64,000 nt of DNA, from NCBI GenBank assembly GCA_019096195.1, contig JAGTXK010000055.1, positions 248,001-312,000 of the forward strand. The letters are read 5' to 3'. This stretch comes from Boletus sp. NGJ. Taxonomy: Eukaryota; Basidiomycota; Agaricomycetes; Boletales; Boletaceae. Under the pieces are notes generated by a model, which ran no database searches, was not told the DNA's origin, and was given only the letters and a program-made list of their open reading frames with translations. The translations under genes were made by a program, and so were the position numbers. Below, one piece after another: positions 12,701 through 24,455 of this stretch (positions within the stretch are counted from its first letter, which is position 1; each line of letters starts with the position of its first letter).

Positions 12701-14771
12701 GGAGAAAGAGGTTGACGAGATGGGGGAACACGATGATGGGAACGAGACGGAGACGCCTGCTGCGCCGACGTTGACGTCGAGGCTTGCAAATACGGTGTGG
12801 AGGGGGATTACGAATCAGAGCTCGATGGATGATGAAGTGCCGTCGCCGCCTTCGCCTTCGTCCGCACGAGACTCGCCAATGCCCCCGGAAGACCAAGAAA
12901 TCAAGAAATTGCCCCTGGACGCGGCCCCGACAATTTCACAGGCCAGTCTATGGAACTATGCAGGACAACTAAAAGACTCGGATACGATAGCTGCATTTTC
13001 AAAAGTGAGCACGAATTGGCGTGCCAAAGCGCTCGATGCGTGGCGCGTACGCAAAGGGATCGATGCCTCTACATCGTCCAGCCCAGTGGCGGCTGCACAA
13101 TCGACGCCCCCAAGTGCTGCGAGCGAAATCGCTCCACGGCAGAGTGGCTGGCCAGGTTTGAGCGACACAGATGCACCGAGTTACCGACGGGGATCGTTGC
13201 CCGGGACACAACGCGAGAGCGAGAACACCGATTTGGACCCACCCCGACCTGCGTTTTTCCGTTCCCCTCGAGACAGCTTTCTTCCTCAACCTCGTCGACA
13301 ATATGCCACGACACCTTCCAGTCCAAACGTCGGGCCCACGCCGCCTCCGTTTACAGACTCGGATCCCGGATCGGGTGCATCATCATTTATGCATCGAGCA
13401 GGCACCTCTCTTGCTACTCTTGCTGCGTTCCAATCGTCTCATTCGACGCCAAAGAGCGTGCCTAGGCCGCTCATGCTCAGCTCACGCGATCTCATCACGA
13501 CCAAGCCCTCTCTGCTCCAATCCCACTCGTCGGCCCGTTCGGAAGGCGCCACGCCAGAGCCCCGTGGTGGGACTGGCCAATGGGGAGACGTGTTATTAGC
13601 TACAAAGAATCGCCATGCACTCAGACAAGAATCCATCTCTTCCACTTCATCGCTGTCGCCTTCGGAAGCTATGAATAGATCGCCGCATCAATTTCCAAGT
13701 GGATATGCACGGAGTTCGGGTACAGGTCCACGTTCGGATTACGAATCAGATGGGTCGACGGCGGCGAGTCGGAGGGTCCCGTTGAATCGGAAATCGGTAT
13801 CACCCATGGCGTTGGTGTCGCGATCACCGCACCCACCTTGGAAAGCGTTGTCTCCGGGTTGGGGACGTAGTTCTGGCCATCCGTTGTCAAACGGGAGTGT
13901 AACGGCGGAGGAAATGGAAACAGCAGAAGAGCGCGGACGGAAACATGTCGAGGAGCGGGTCCATTCGACCGGCTCGACCATGGCGTCGGCGATGACGGGG
14001 ACGACGACGGGGTTTGATTCGCCCACGACGATAGCATCTCCACCGATCCCACGTACCCCGCTCATGCCAGCTGGACCCGGTCCAGGCGTCGTCCGTATCG
14101 TCAATGGGGAGAACGCCGGGGGAAGGGAGGGACACATCGGGACAAGCTCGATATCGACGCTGAGCGAGACGAGTGAGGCAAACGTTGCCCCCCTCGAACC
14201 ACCTACCCAAAGCAGACTTCTCGTGCGAAAGAAGACTCCTCCACACCCCGTACGGGCGATGCCAAAGAACAACCGGGAGAGTGGGAATGACCGGGGGACG
14301 TTGGCCTCGGAGTCGTGTGAGTCGGAGATAGAGATCGAGTCGTTGGAGCGAACACCTTCGGGGAAGAACCCGGTGAGATTGCGGTCCAAGCGGTATGTGC
14401 CGCGTCCTGGGAATCTGCGCTTACGGCCTGCGGGGACGGGGATGTCGGAACAACGGACACCAAGTCCTGGGCAGCGGAGTTTGGCGCCGGAGTGGCCAAG
14501 TGAGCACGAGTCTGAGACAACGCCCAAGAAGGAAAGCTATTCGGGGGGGATTGGTGGTGAGGAGGTGGGCGAGGAGGAGAAAGGTCCCAACGCGATGTTG
14601 TCGAGGTCACAGGTTGTGCGCAAGTCATCTAAGGAGGCGAGATTGAGGAAGGCCCCGACGTGGAGCAGGGAGACGAGACGTGTGAGGGATAGTGGCGCAG
14701 AGGAAGGGGACGACGAGGGGTACGATGACTTGTTGAGTGCATATGAGAGCGAGGAGGGGAGTCGGGAATGA
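9708..14771 (+). CDS. IST1-domain / TBC1D13-like Rab-GAP fusion protein with long disordered tail
   Basis: The N-terminal exons encode an IST1 (ESCRT-III regulator) domain: GDWDAVAFK, then LGQLQERKDSQGQLTRRDIA and AKAATLIQEDMMGDLLEELE (about 9853-10015), ALVEAAASIIHAAPS (about 10300), DLSAVREVLIQRLGPTF (about 10430), and SKMDEYLVEIAQTHDIKWVP (about 10670-10730). The frame continues, through an intron beginning GTATGT at 10749, into RLREICARGLPDVPSWVRPRIW and then a TBC domain like human TBC1D13: a conserved arginine in ISDSLFR, HAEADTFWVFEALVGEI, and YRWLAPLLTQTLPLSSVFPI. TBC proteins are Rab-GTPase activators, and IST1 controls Vps4 and ESCRT-III at endosomes. The last exon (12312-14771) is about 800 residues of Ser/Pro-rich and acidic sequence. 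Two separate genes remain an alternative: an unspliced reading of the IST1 part would stop at 10777. Confidence 0.75.
10057..10110 (+). repeat. G-rich hexamer repeat, (GGGGCT)n
   Basis: Several near-perfect copies of GGGGCT/GGGATT follow the IST1 helix exon. The plus strand is strongly G-rich, with four or more runs of four Gs in close succession, so it could fold as a G-quadruplex. It lies in, or at the edge of, an intron longer than its neighbours. Confidence 0.7.
12630..12715 (+). repeat. Purine-rich GAA/GGA tract coding a glutamate-rich stretch
   Basis: An imperfect GAG/GAA repeat inside the tail exon of the IST1-TBC gene, read as an almost unbroken glutamate run. The complementary strand gives the Arg-, Leu- and Pro-rich false frames seen here. 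Confidence 0.75.
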
Positions 14772-15045
14772 GCGTTGCGCCTCAAAGAAAGTGTGATTCT
14801 GGTTTCATGGATTGTGACGGAGCAAAAGCGCTAGAAAGGCCTTTTTTTCCTGACTGTAGGGTACGACTCTTTAGATGGATGTGACTGGTATTTTTTTTTT
14901 GCGACATGTGGAGTGTGGAAGATAGACAGATACATGTGCAACATTTACAAGGTATACATTGATTTTCAGAAGGATCTACGACCAGAACTCCCCCGCCCTG
15001 CTCAACACGTCCTGTGTCAATCTACAGACTGCTCTATCGTCACGA

Positions 15046-16637
15046 TTACGCGTCCGTCCAGATACTGGCAGCAAGGTCCTTGACGAGCTGCAGCTTTTGC
15101 TCCATGTCGGACGCCGTGAGCAAGTTGCCCTCTTCGTGCGACGCGAAACCACACTGAGGAGAGACGCTGATGCGCTTCAACGCTTCATCCATGGTCTCTC
15201 CCGTACCGCTCGCCACAATCCGTGCAGCGTCAAACACGCGTTCCCTGAGGAGTGTCTTGTTTTCGAGCTCTGGGAACTTACTGGTGATGAGACCCAAGAC
15301 GAGCGATTTGTGTTTTGGGAGATGTCTCAGGGGTTCGAACGTGCCTGCACAATTACCATCAGCCACGTCCAAAAAAGAAAGAAAGAAAAGAAGAAGGGGG
15401 GGGGGGGGGGGGGACGTACCAGCGCGCTCGGTATCATACTCGAGGTAATAACAATCCACGTTCACCTCGTTGAAAAGCTTGACCGCGATCGCATCATAAC
15501 CCCCCTCCGAGAAATGCATCGAGTGCCTAAAGTTTCCTCGACAGAGGTGTAGACCGACCGTCATGTCCTGTGGACGCGTCGAGATGCAATTGTTGTACAG
15601 CCGGATGTATGCGTCGAGGAGGGCATCGGCGTCCGTGCCTTCGTCATCCATTCCCTTGAGCATCGAGACGTCACAAAAGTAGGCGAGGAGCGGGTCATCG
15701 ATCTGGACGTTGCGGCAGCCGGCGGCGTACAGGACCTCGAGCTCTTGTCGGTAGGCGGCGGCGATGTCGTTGAAGTAGTCTTCGCGGTCGGTGTACACCC
15801 CAGGCACGAACGCGTGCTCTCCTGATCGAGTTGGAGTGACGCGTCGGAGGACTAAGGAAGGAGCGAGCGCGCACCGTGACGCAGATGGAACCACTCAGGG
15901 GCTGCCAAGGTTATCTTGATGTTTTTGACCTCGTCAGGGTGGACGAGCTCCTTGAGTGCTTCAAACTGGGGAATATAGCCTGACTCGACGTATTTGATCT
16001 TTCCCGTGCACAGCGTCGTAGTTGCTGGCTTGGTGTCTGGAGAATAAGCGTCAAATGTCAGGCTGTCCAGTGGTCCGTGGATTTGCACTTACTGTTAGTT
16101 GTGAATGCATGTATATCGGGAACGTAGAGCTGTTGTGTGATAAGATATTGCCCGAGCGGAATGGGTGGTTTGATTGGCAAATTACCTTGAAAATTTCCAA
16201 CGGTGGATTGCCGACCTCTTCGACAGACATCAACTTTGATCTCGCCCTAACTAACTTATTGCAAGGTAGTCGTACCTTCAAATCCTTCTAGATATTCAAA
16301 AAAACCATCGTAAAACCTTGTTATTCACATGGTCAGCTGCTGACTATATCATCACAACGATACATACATGTGTCGCCTAAACGGGACGTCAGCATGAGTG
16401 TTCGGTTGTGTAATTTAATTTGCTCACTGACCTGTATTCGCCATCTGTGAAGCTCTTTATGCCAACTTTTCGCTGCATGTCGATCGCCCCTTTGATGGCA
16501 CGGTCTTCGATTTCCCTTAGTTGCTCTCGAGTGACCTCTCTCCTGTCAAACATCCTCCGTGCTTCGAGGAGGTAGTCTGGACGGAGCAAGGAACCGATAT
16601 GCTCAGCACGGAAAGGGGGGGTTTGTTTGGGTGCCAT
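15046..16637 (-). CDS. UROD/MetE-like protein (cobalamin-independent methionine synthase C-terminal domain)
   Basis: A stand-alone protein related to the catalytic half of cobalamin-independent methionine synthase (Meth_synt_2 fold). The N-terminus reads MAPKQTPPFRAEHIGSLLRP, typical of these short MetE-like proteins, followed by SFTDGEYR. The catalytic zinc ligands of MetE appear to be kept: H and C in VGLHLCRGN (about 15545-15570), E in YYLEYDTERAG (about 15425-15450) and C in SPQCGFASHEEGN (about 15125-15165). The length, near 400 residues over about six exons, is that of the short family rather than full MetE (about 760). The natural methyl acceptor is unknown for this group, so methionine synthesis is not proven. 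The start is the ATG that opens the conserved N-terminus; an upstream in-frame start exists at 16706. Confidence 0.85.
15396..15413 (+). repeat. G homopolymer (about 18 bp) inside an intron
   Basis: An uninterrupted G run beside a purine-rich A/G stretch (15371-15395). On the minus strand it is a C run placed four to six bases after the GTACGT splice donor of the MetE-like gene, followed by a pyrimidine tract. It is a likely length-variable microsatellite and a place where assembly may be wrong. Confidence 0.9.
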
Positions 16638-17610
16638 GTTCAGAGGGATGAAGCACGGCGATTGAGCGGATACCTCGATGGGTAGGTACCAGAATCTAGG
16701 TAGCATTTTATATGTTCTTTGCCTGGTGCCTGAAAGGGATAATGCCAGCGTAACAGAAGATCCACAGACCTACGGTGTTTGTCGATGTTGCGAATGTGCG
16801 ACACAGATAAGACGGTGAAACAAGAACTCTCGTGGCTCGCGCAACTGTAACAAATGGATTTTGTCGATGTCAGTCGGACCCTTTCTGGAGTAACAGAAAG
16901 CCCGTAGATATGTCCGGTTTTCGCTCGATTGGCGGCCCACCTTGACGTTAGCGAGTCATGTGGATGGGGTGTATATTGCACCCGTAGCATGTTTCTAGAA
17001 CGTGTTCATGAATCGGAAAGCGAGCTCAAGTTGTGGGTGTAAATTGGACACCAAAATCGGATGTTTGCGGTTCACGAGAATCGCAGTAGCCGATGGAAGA
17101 GAACGGAGATAACCATTCCAGTATTTATATACTGAAACGAGCAACCAGAACAAATGGGACTTGTAGCGTTTGTCGAACCTCGTTTCACGGCGTTCAGCCC
17201 AATCGTGGCAGGGGTTCTGGATGTGGGATTGTACCATTTATACACCTGCTCTCATCGGGGACCTCATGAGCTCAACGGAAACGATGATCCAAGTCTGTCG
17301 CGGGCCCGCAGGGTATACAAATCAGGCAGATGCGTATAATTCAACAGTGCGGCCGAGCGAGAATCGAGTGCGTCAAGACTTATCCGCATCGAAACCACGT
17401 GTGCTTAAGGGTGGAACTCTGCGGTGAAACATCCTGGTACACCGCGAGTATGAGAAAATAGGCGGCCATACCAAGAATAATGAATGGATCTTAAGGCGGC
17501 TAAATTCTGCAAAGGGTGAAGCTCAGCCCGGCGGTGACATCGACGTATACTGTACCCACAACCTCGTGCAAACGTTGCGGCGGCCCGCCAAGTGGCCTAA
17601 TGGCGCATCC
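16638..17610. other. Intergenic region, MetE-like promoter side
   Basis: About 970 bp between the start of the MetE-like gene and the 3' end of the NOP8-like gene, both on the minus strand. It should hold the MetE-like promoter and the NOP8 terminator. Open frames here (for example 16640-16990 minus and 17170-17427 plus) lack any recognisable motif. I see no RNA gene. Confidence 0.45.
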
Positions 17611-19655
17611 TCAATAACCGCCACCAGCTTCACCCCCAGCTCCAACTTTCCTCCTCCTGCTTCCTCTGGCTTCCCGCCACGCCTTCTTCCACTCGTGTGT
17701 CAACGATGACTTGTTTATTTCCCACCATTCACGAATGGATTCAGGGGTATCTTGAGGTGAACGAGTGAAGGTGATACTTGGCGGAAGGTAGTGCAAACCT
17801 CGAACTCGTGTTGCTGATGGGAACAGGGTGCATGTTGGAGTATGCTGGTGGATTGTAGTCGCGGGGTTTGAGGAAGGTGTATGAAGATGCGGGAGTGAAT
17901 CCGCTGGTGGGAAAAGTAGTGGGAGTGAATGATCAAGGGTCACTCGAGAGCGAGCTTGCGTTGTTGATATTGTGGCGGGGAAAAATACGACTTGGGGTGT
18001 TGGTAAAATCGGTTCTAACAGATGGCCATTTTTCTGTGGTGCACCAGAAGGTGCACTAATCCCAAGAATGTCGGCGTCGAGTTCAAGGTCGAGGTCGAGG
18101 TCAAGGTGATCGAGGAGAGAAAATGATGCTAGGTGTACACAAAATTCTTCAGCAACGAGACAGGGAAGGAAAAGATCTGGCAAACCTTGTTCCCTCGGTG
18201 CGAACAGCGCCTTGAGGTTCGTTTGAGGGTCAAATTCCGCTGTAGGCGCCGACATTTTGATATCATCTGGCGGGTCGATCTCCTCCATTTCTACATCCCT
18301 GCCGCCTACTTCCTCTACATGCACTCCACCCTCATGACCGAAACGAACAACTTTTCCCAGCGGCCTGTCTTCGCCTTTACCCTTGTCGTTGGTGGTGACT
18401 TTGCTCCCCCTACCATCCCCAAAATCGCGAGGCACAACCCCAATGTCCTCCTCGCCATCCACTTGCATCTCTTTCCCCCTCGCCTCGTTGTCCTCTAAAT
18501 CGTCCATCTCGGTAACACTTTCTCTCCCATCCCAATCTTCCTTGTCTCCAAACATCTTACCCAGCATTACGAGCGCAGTGTTTGCTTCGTCACGTACATC
18601 AATGGAGTCGGTGGCTTCATGTATTCGTAAAGAGGTTGCGAGGGCAGCCTCTTGCAATTGTTGAGAACTTGGCATGGCATGTACATAATCTTGAGCCAAC
18701 TGGAGAATATGTTGGGGGGGTCTGATCTCTTTCCGGACAACGCTAGAAAGGGCATCACTGTCAGAATCCTCTTCTTCCGTTTCATCCTCTCCCTCTTCCT
18801 CCAAGATTTCGTTCGTCACCGGAATAGGGTGTTCAGGTACACTTTTTGATGTTGGTAAAGGCACGGAAACAGTGTCCAAAAACACGCCTTTGAGATACAC
18901 CGAGTCCCATTTTGTGGGATCTATGAGACGTCGACGAGCTCGTATTGGTGGTGGCTTGGAACGTTTCTTCACCTTGCCATTTACACCTTTGGCCTTCGAA
19001 ATACTGGGTTCGCTACGCATCGGATCCAAGGGTCGCTCAGGTCTCATTCGCATCGGGCGAACGACACGACCGGAAGGAGTCACGATCCATCCTGGAGTGG
19101 ATGCGGCAGCAGTGGCGGAGAGTGGAGTCAGCGCAAGAGTAGATGAAGGATGGCCGTAGTTTCGGGCAAACGTTCGTTTTGGTCGAACAGGTCGCGATGG
19201 CTGGGTGTTGATTTGAGCGAGACTGAGGTAGTCACGTTATTCAAGCACGCGCAGGGTCGAACCAAAGAAACGCGCTCACTGTTCCCGGAAGTCAGGTTTC
19301 GCTTCGCCGATGCGAAGCTTGGCTCCTTTCCATGTCGACCCACTGAGCACGTTCAAACCTATTTGAGACGCGTAAGAATCCTGTTCTAGGGAAGTAGTGA
19401 TACAAATTCATGCCACGTCCAGAAAAATTCGGACGTAGAACAGAGAAATAACTCACACTTTGCCAACTCTTTTGCGCCGATTTCCATTGTCACGAAACCG
19501 AAATTTCTGTGATCCCCGAGGGCATCGCGTGCACCAAAGCCGTTCATCGCCTTGACCCTTCCGAACGAAGACAAACGGCGCTCAAGGTCTGCTGGAGCTA
19601 TCGAGGGCGTCAGCCCAGAAATATGGAGCCGCTTCGTGAGCAATGGCTCAGACAT
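17611..19655 (-). CDS. NOP8-like nucleolar RRM protein
   Basis: RNA-binding protein probably acting in 60S ribosome assembly in the nucleolus. The first exon carries an RRM: RLHISGLTPSIAPADLERRL (RNP2 region) and HRNFGFVTMEI (RNP1 region). The RRM is completed by an exon reading LNVLSGSTWKGAKLRIGEAK. The third exon opens with NTQPSRPVRPKRTFARNYG and continues as one reading frame of about 500 residues with IRARRRLIDPTKWDSVYLKG, acidic stretches, and a basic end (IREWWEINKSSLTHEWKKAW) typical of NOP8 C-termini. Start MSEPLLTKRLHISG fits the family. It is divergent from VPS28, with 121 bp between the ATGs. NOP8 is my best match; a generic nucleolar RRM protein is the fallback. Confidence 0.8.
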
Positions 19656-19776
19656 TTTTGGTGTAGTAGTAGTGGCACAAGTTGGATACTAATATGTTTT
19701 GCAGTAATTGGGAGGACTTAGCTAAGTATGTCAATATGAAACCTAGAAATATATTCTGGGTTATCTGTTTACCATC
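19656..19776. promoter_or_regulatory. Short bidirectional promoter (NOP8-like / VPS28)
   Basis: Only 121 bp lie between the divergent start codons, so both promoters and both 5' leaders must overlap. The sequence is AT-rich in the middle (19740-19760). Confidence 0.6.
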
Positions 19777-20706
19777 ATGTCGGCATCTCTCTCCCTTGAT
19801 GAAGAGGTCCGGTTGTACGCTACGAACGCAGAACGAGAGAAATACTCTCTTCTGGCTACGCTATTCGGAATAATAGTCGCACTGGACTACCTCGAACGAG
19901 CATACGTCCGCGATGCGCTCACGGCTGCCGAGTGAGTTCCCTTCTCAACTCTGACCGTTCCGGGGGTTGCGGATCTCGCGTGCTAAGTGTGTGTTTGTGA
20001 AAGAGATATTCGCCAGCATGTACGAGGCTGCTATCTCAGTACATGACAATGCTTAAGCTCGTCAAGGACTCCGTTCCCTCGATCGAGCAGTTCATGACAC
20101 GTTATCGAGTGGGTAGCCGTCCTTTGGTTTTGTACGATCGTACCACCCAGCCGATCTATCAGATGGACACACCAGCTGCGCTACATCGCGTTAAGGTTGG
20201 TGTGCCGGCGACAGTAGAACACTCGAGCGAAGCTGGCCCAGAGACCGGAAAGTGGATCGCTGAGACAACTCAGGTGTGCATCCTCGGCAGCGCATCCAAG
20301 AAGAACTAATCGATAATTTCACCTAGAACTTCATTACTTTCATGGACGCTTTGAAGTTGCGTCTTCGTGCCAAAGACCAGCTTCACCCCATTCTGCAAGA
20401 GCTCGTCACTGGCTATGCCAGGTTCAAAGGCAGTAAGGATTGGGAAGGAAGAAGTCGGATGGTTAGCTGGTAAGCCGTTGTCTGTCTAGTTTATCTCCGT
20501 CACATGATGTTGTGGCAGGTTGATCACGCTAAATGGTATGAAAGCCTCGGAGGAGATCACAGAGGAGCAGTCGAGACAGGTCAGTCACCCTCCGCGTCCT
20601 ACCACTTTCTGTCGCCGATGGATTCTTCCAGCTTCTTTTCGATGTCGATCATGCCTATGCCGAGTTCTTCCGCAGTTTGAGTGGCGCAAAGGGCGACTGG
20701 AGGTGA
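19777..20706 (+). CDS. VPS28: VPS28, ESCRT-I subunit
   Basis: Core subunit of ESCRT-I, which sorts ubiquitinated membrane cargo into multivesicular bodies. The start MSASLSLDEEVRLYATNAER matches the family N-terminus. The N-terminal helical core continues with SIEQFMTRYRV (about 20074-20115) and ALHRVKVGVPATVEHS (about 20180-20225). The C-terminal four-helix domain, which binds ESCRT-II, begins TTQNFITFMDALKLRLRAKD across an intron at about 20275-20325 and includes GYARFKGSKDWEGRSRMVSW, LITLNGMKASEEITEEQSRQ and MLFDVDHAYAEFFRSLSGAK. About five introns; the total of about 235 residues is normal. The family usually has tryptophan or leucine at some C-terminal positions; nothing looks damaged. 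Confidence 0.95.
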
Positions 20707-21260
20707 CGTGTTTTCGGATGTTGCCCCAGCCACGCCTTGTCACACTTCATAATCGGTTCCACCGTGCCCCCGGGTAGAATCCAGAGGTAAGGAATGAGTG
20801 GGTCATTCCTGCAATCACACACGAGCTCATTTGTTCCGCCTCTTATGTGATGATCACTCTTCCAGGAATCCTCCAATATCTTAGGCTTTTGGTTTAAGCT
20901 GCATGTATGCTGGCTGGCAACCTGGAATCATTGGCCTCTATGACCTGGTATCCAGTGACATCCATCCTGGCCAGCCTTCTCGATTGGTACTGAATTTGTT
21001 GTTGTAAGTGTTACTTATACTCCTGAAGACGACACGTGCTCGCGTGCATCAGTGTGTTGCTGTCGCAGATGTGACTAGCTTTTATAAAAAGGAGTTAAAG
21101 CAAAGCCACCACAGGGGGGATTTCGACATGGCACATTAAGGTGTGCGCTATGTGAGCTTAAAGATGATTCCCCCGCTTTCTGTCGTCAAGTTAGGTCTGC
21201 GACAGGCGGTGAGATGAGTGTATCGAAGCCGAGCGCGGGGCTACTTATTTCCTGACATGC
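20707..21260. other. Convergent intergenic region
   Basis: About 550 bp between the 3' ends of VPS28 (+) and ESF1 (-). A short open stretch near 20895-21005 reads coding-like (CMYAGWQPGIIGLYDLVSSD) but matches nothing I know and has no partner exon. No other feature is visible. Confidence 0.4.
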
Positions 21261-23892
21261 TCAATCCTTTCCGAACTTGCGCCGTTTCCCTAATCCACTA
21301 TGACCAACAGCAATACTCTTCCGCTTGACGCTCTCCACTAGACTCTGCAAACTACGATCGTTCTGCTGTGTGGGGCTATGAGACTGTGGAGGATGGTCCG
21401 AGCGGGAGTTGCTTTCTTGGCGTTTCGAGCGTTCGTGGAGAAGCGCAACCATGCTCTTGGTCTTTTTGAATCTGGAAGGCACATGGCAATGTGTCGGTGA
21501 TTAACGTGCAAATACCGCAGGTGGTGGAGAGAGAGAGTGAGAGTGAGTGAGTGAACGTACAGAGGATTCGTAGGGTCAATTGCGAACTGGTGGTCTTCAC
21601 GAATCGCAGCGAATCGATCGTCTTTGACGTCGATAACGAAGTCGTCCTGTGTCTCCCCCGGTCCGTCCACATCGTTTTCCCTGTCACGTTTCTTGAATTT
21701 GTGTTTGGACTTCTTGTTTTTACCCTGCTTCTCTGCTTTGAGCACGGCTTTCATATCGAAGTGTGCGGGCTCGCCGTGGGGGTTATCAGATGCTGCTAGT
21801 AAAGCTAGTTCGGCACTGGAGGACTCGGTAAGCTTCTTGGGCTTCGTGGAGTTTTTCCCGGACCGATTGGAGGGTGCTTCGTCGTCGTGCTCGTGCTCAC
21901 TACCATTCTCTACGACAAAGAACTCGTCGTCGAAACGCGACTTAGTGGTCTTCGTCGACACGCCATCGTCATCGACCTCTCCCGTCTTCCTAGCCTCCTC
22001 TTTCTTCCTCTTCCTCTTCTCTTTCATCCTCCTCTGATACCTCTCAAGGGTGTTTTCATCCTCTGGGTTCTTCGTCTGGCTGAGACCGGGCATGAAAGTA
22101 ACTTCCATATCCACATCACTGTCTTCCCCTCCCCCGGATTTGCTCTTCTCTCCCCTGCTTGCCTTATTGTCGAACGCGTTACCCCATCCCTCTGGGAGTT
22201 CGTCACCGTTTCCCCCAAGGAGGAGCATCCGGAGTTTGTCTCCTCCGGCCTTCTTGGAACTCTTAACCTCATTCTTCGTTCTACGCGCCCCAGTCTTCTT
22301 CGACCCTCCTGCATCACCACCCTCATCTTCGGAGCCCCCCTCGGAAGACGAGGAAGAAGCAATGTATGCACGGAAGTCTTCCTCTTCGATCTCTTTCTTC
22401 GTCAGCGGGCGACGCAGGATATGGTTCCGTTCTGGGTCGTCTTCATCCCATGTCAGTTTCACTTTCGAGTGGCGGAGAGCCTGGCATGGTGTTAACGTTT
22501 TATGGATCGTGTGAACGGTAACACTACGGGTACGCACGTCGGTGACGAACTCGACCGCCCTGTACGGCGCGTTTGAAAGTTGGGTAGCTTCATCCCTGAA
22601 CACCGCGCAATCCGAGTTAGCGACCAGATTGACGTGGAAAAAGTAGAAGGCGACATACCGAGGTTCGTCGTCGAACGTCATGTCGTCTGGGACAAAGCTG
22701 AGGTCCAACACGTTCGCGGATCTTTCTAGCTCGGTTCCTTCGAGCTCGTTATATACATGAGCGGCTGCCTCTGCCGTGTCGCATTCGACGATAGCATAGT
22801 AGTAGCTGTGCTTAACGCTCGTCAGTCGTTCTTTCCGCCGAGAAAAAGAGAAAAGTGGCTATTAGATGGAAGAGGGACGTACCGTAAGCGCTCTAGCTGA
22901 TACTTTCTCAAAGCATCCTCATCATAATCCGCTTCGGTGCCTGTATCAAAGATTGTCTTCTCGTTGATCTCCTCAGCTACCACATTCTTGTTTTTCCTCC
23001 TGAACAGTTCTGCGGGTGGACCTTCTTTCTCTTCCTTGGCCATCCGCTTCTTTCCAAATTCGCTTGGGTAAACACGGACACTTAATATTCTTCCCCTGGC
23101 TAGGTTTACCCCACCCTTGCTAGCGGAAGCCGCGGTTTTTTCAGTATGCGAAGTGGAAGCAGATGTAAGAGGTATAGTTGGGGATACGAGCGACGAAAAA
23201 ATCTTGTACAAGTGGACAGCACGAACGTAGTCCCAGTCGATGTTGACCACCGCCAGCCTCTTCGTTTGCTTGACGTCTGCAACCCCTTCCCGAACCGGGA
23301 CGGTCTTGGCGTATTCGGCAACCTGCGCATCAAGGGTAGCAATCGTGTTTTCGTCGAGATCAATCTCAGCGTCTTCCTCGTCCTCTGCCAACTTCTTCGG
23401 TTCAGCGCCTAGGGAGACGAAGCCACCTTCGTCGCTGTCGCTCCCGCTCCCGTCCGCTGAGAGAACGTGGTGTAATAGATCATTGTCTTCCTCCTCCTCG
23501 TCTGACGACTCCATGAGTATGGCGCCGCGCGCATAATCGACGACGGTCGGCACAACGGTTGGATCCTCCTCGCCATCCTCCCCTTCAAGCCTGTAAAACC
23601 GCCGCAAATCATCCTTTTCTTGCGTCTCCGACACCGTTCGTCCATATTTGTCGACTCTCGCTGTTGTTCGTGGGTGGGGTAGTGGTTCACCGTTATTAAG
23701 CAGGTCGATGAGGAATGTATTACATTGCGTGCACGCACCAGCAGTTTGTTTTGCACTCCTCTTCTTTTTGCCCTTTTTCTCGTCTCCCAGGAGATGTTTA
23801 AAACGGTCGTCTAGAACGACTTTGGAGTGGTGTTTTTTGGGACGGCGGAACCGAGGGTCGGTTTTGAGGCCGGCGAAGCGGACGTCTGACAT
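21261..23892 (-). CDS. ESF1: ESF1 pre-rRNA processing protein (NUC153 domain)
   Basis: Nucleolar protein needed for early 18S pre-rRNA processing. MSDVRFAGLKTDPRFRRPKK is the conserved N-terminus (DPRF motif). Then come KVVLDDRFKHLL, VDKYGRTVSETQEKDDLRRF, RLAVVNIDWDYVRAVHLYKI (RRM-like core), SVRVYPSEFGKKRM, YEDALRKYQLERLRYYYAIV (spliced), DALRHSKVKLTWDEDDPER, and the C-terminal NUC153 part: DDFVIDVKDDRFAAIREDHQ, FAIDPTNPL, then FKKTKSMVALLHERSKR. Acidic Ser/Glu stretches alternate with these blocks, as in all ESF1 proteins. About six introns, roughly 780 residues. A GAGAGAGTGAG run lies in the last intron (about 21525-21555). The start chosen is the family start; the open frame extends upstream to 24084 without similarity. 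Confidence 0.92.
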
Positions 23893-24455
23893 CGACGGTG
23901 TTATCTGTGGATAAAAAAGGGGGGAGGTACACTCCAGGCTGATTGTAGCTGGGTTAATGGATCTGTTTTCTCCTTGGATCTGTAAGTACCCAACTCCACC
24001 GCCTACTAGTTGGCGCAGGTGGTATGAAGTGCAGATAAAGTTGAAGGATTCCGATTCCGATCCGACCGTAGACCCCCGAACCACACCGTCATTTCGACAA
24101 ATATATAGAGGCCTGGGTTAATAGAGTAAACCAAGCGTAGGTATAGTAAGTAACTTATAAGAACCAATATACGTGAACTAAACGTTGTGCATTTAGTAGT
24201 GTCAATGGGATGCCGAATTGAAGGTGGATGCTGATTGGCAAGAACTTCTGTTCAAGTTGGAGGTCTTATCACTGCACCAGCCTGCAGAGAGTGTACAAGG
24301 TTTGCTTACCGATATTTCGATCAAATGTGCGCAATGGATCAAACCAGACCGCATACTAAGGGGCAGCTCGAAAACACTACATAATATTTATGCATACGCG
24401 TCCGACTGCGCCGCATAATTTGGTGTGACAATTTCCCTCTTTCTTGCCAACGAGA
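23893..24455. promoter_or_regulatory. Divergent intergenic region (ESF1 / HerA-like ATPase)
   Basis: About 560 bp between divergent start codons; it should hold both promoters. An AT-rich element (CAAATATATAGAG) lies at about 24097-24110. Nothing coding is convincing. Confidence 0.45.

Noticed and set aside
12387-12896. Minus-strand Arg-rich open frame
   Set aside because: Complement of the glutamate-rich tract in the IST1-TBC tail; composition explains it.
13739-14527. Long minus-strand open frame
   Set aside because: Antisense shadow of the Ser/Pro-rich plus-strand exon; no motif.
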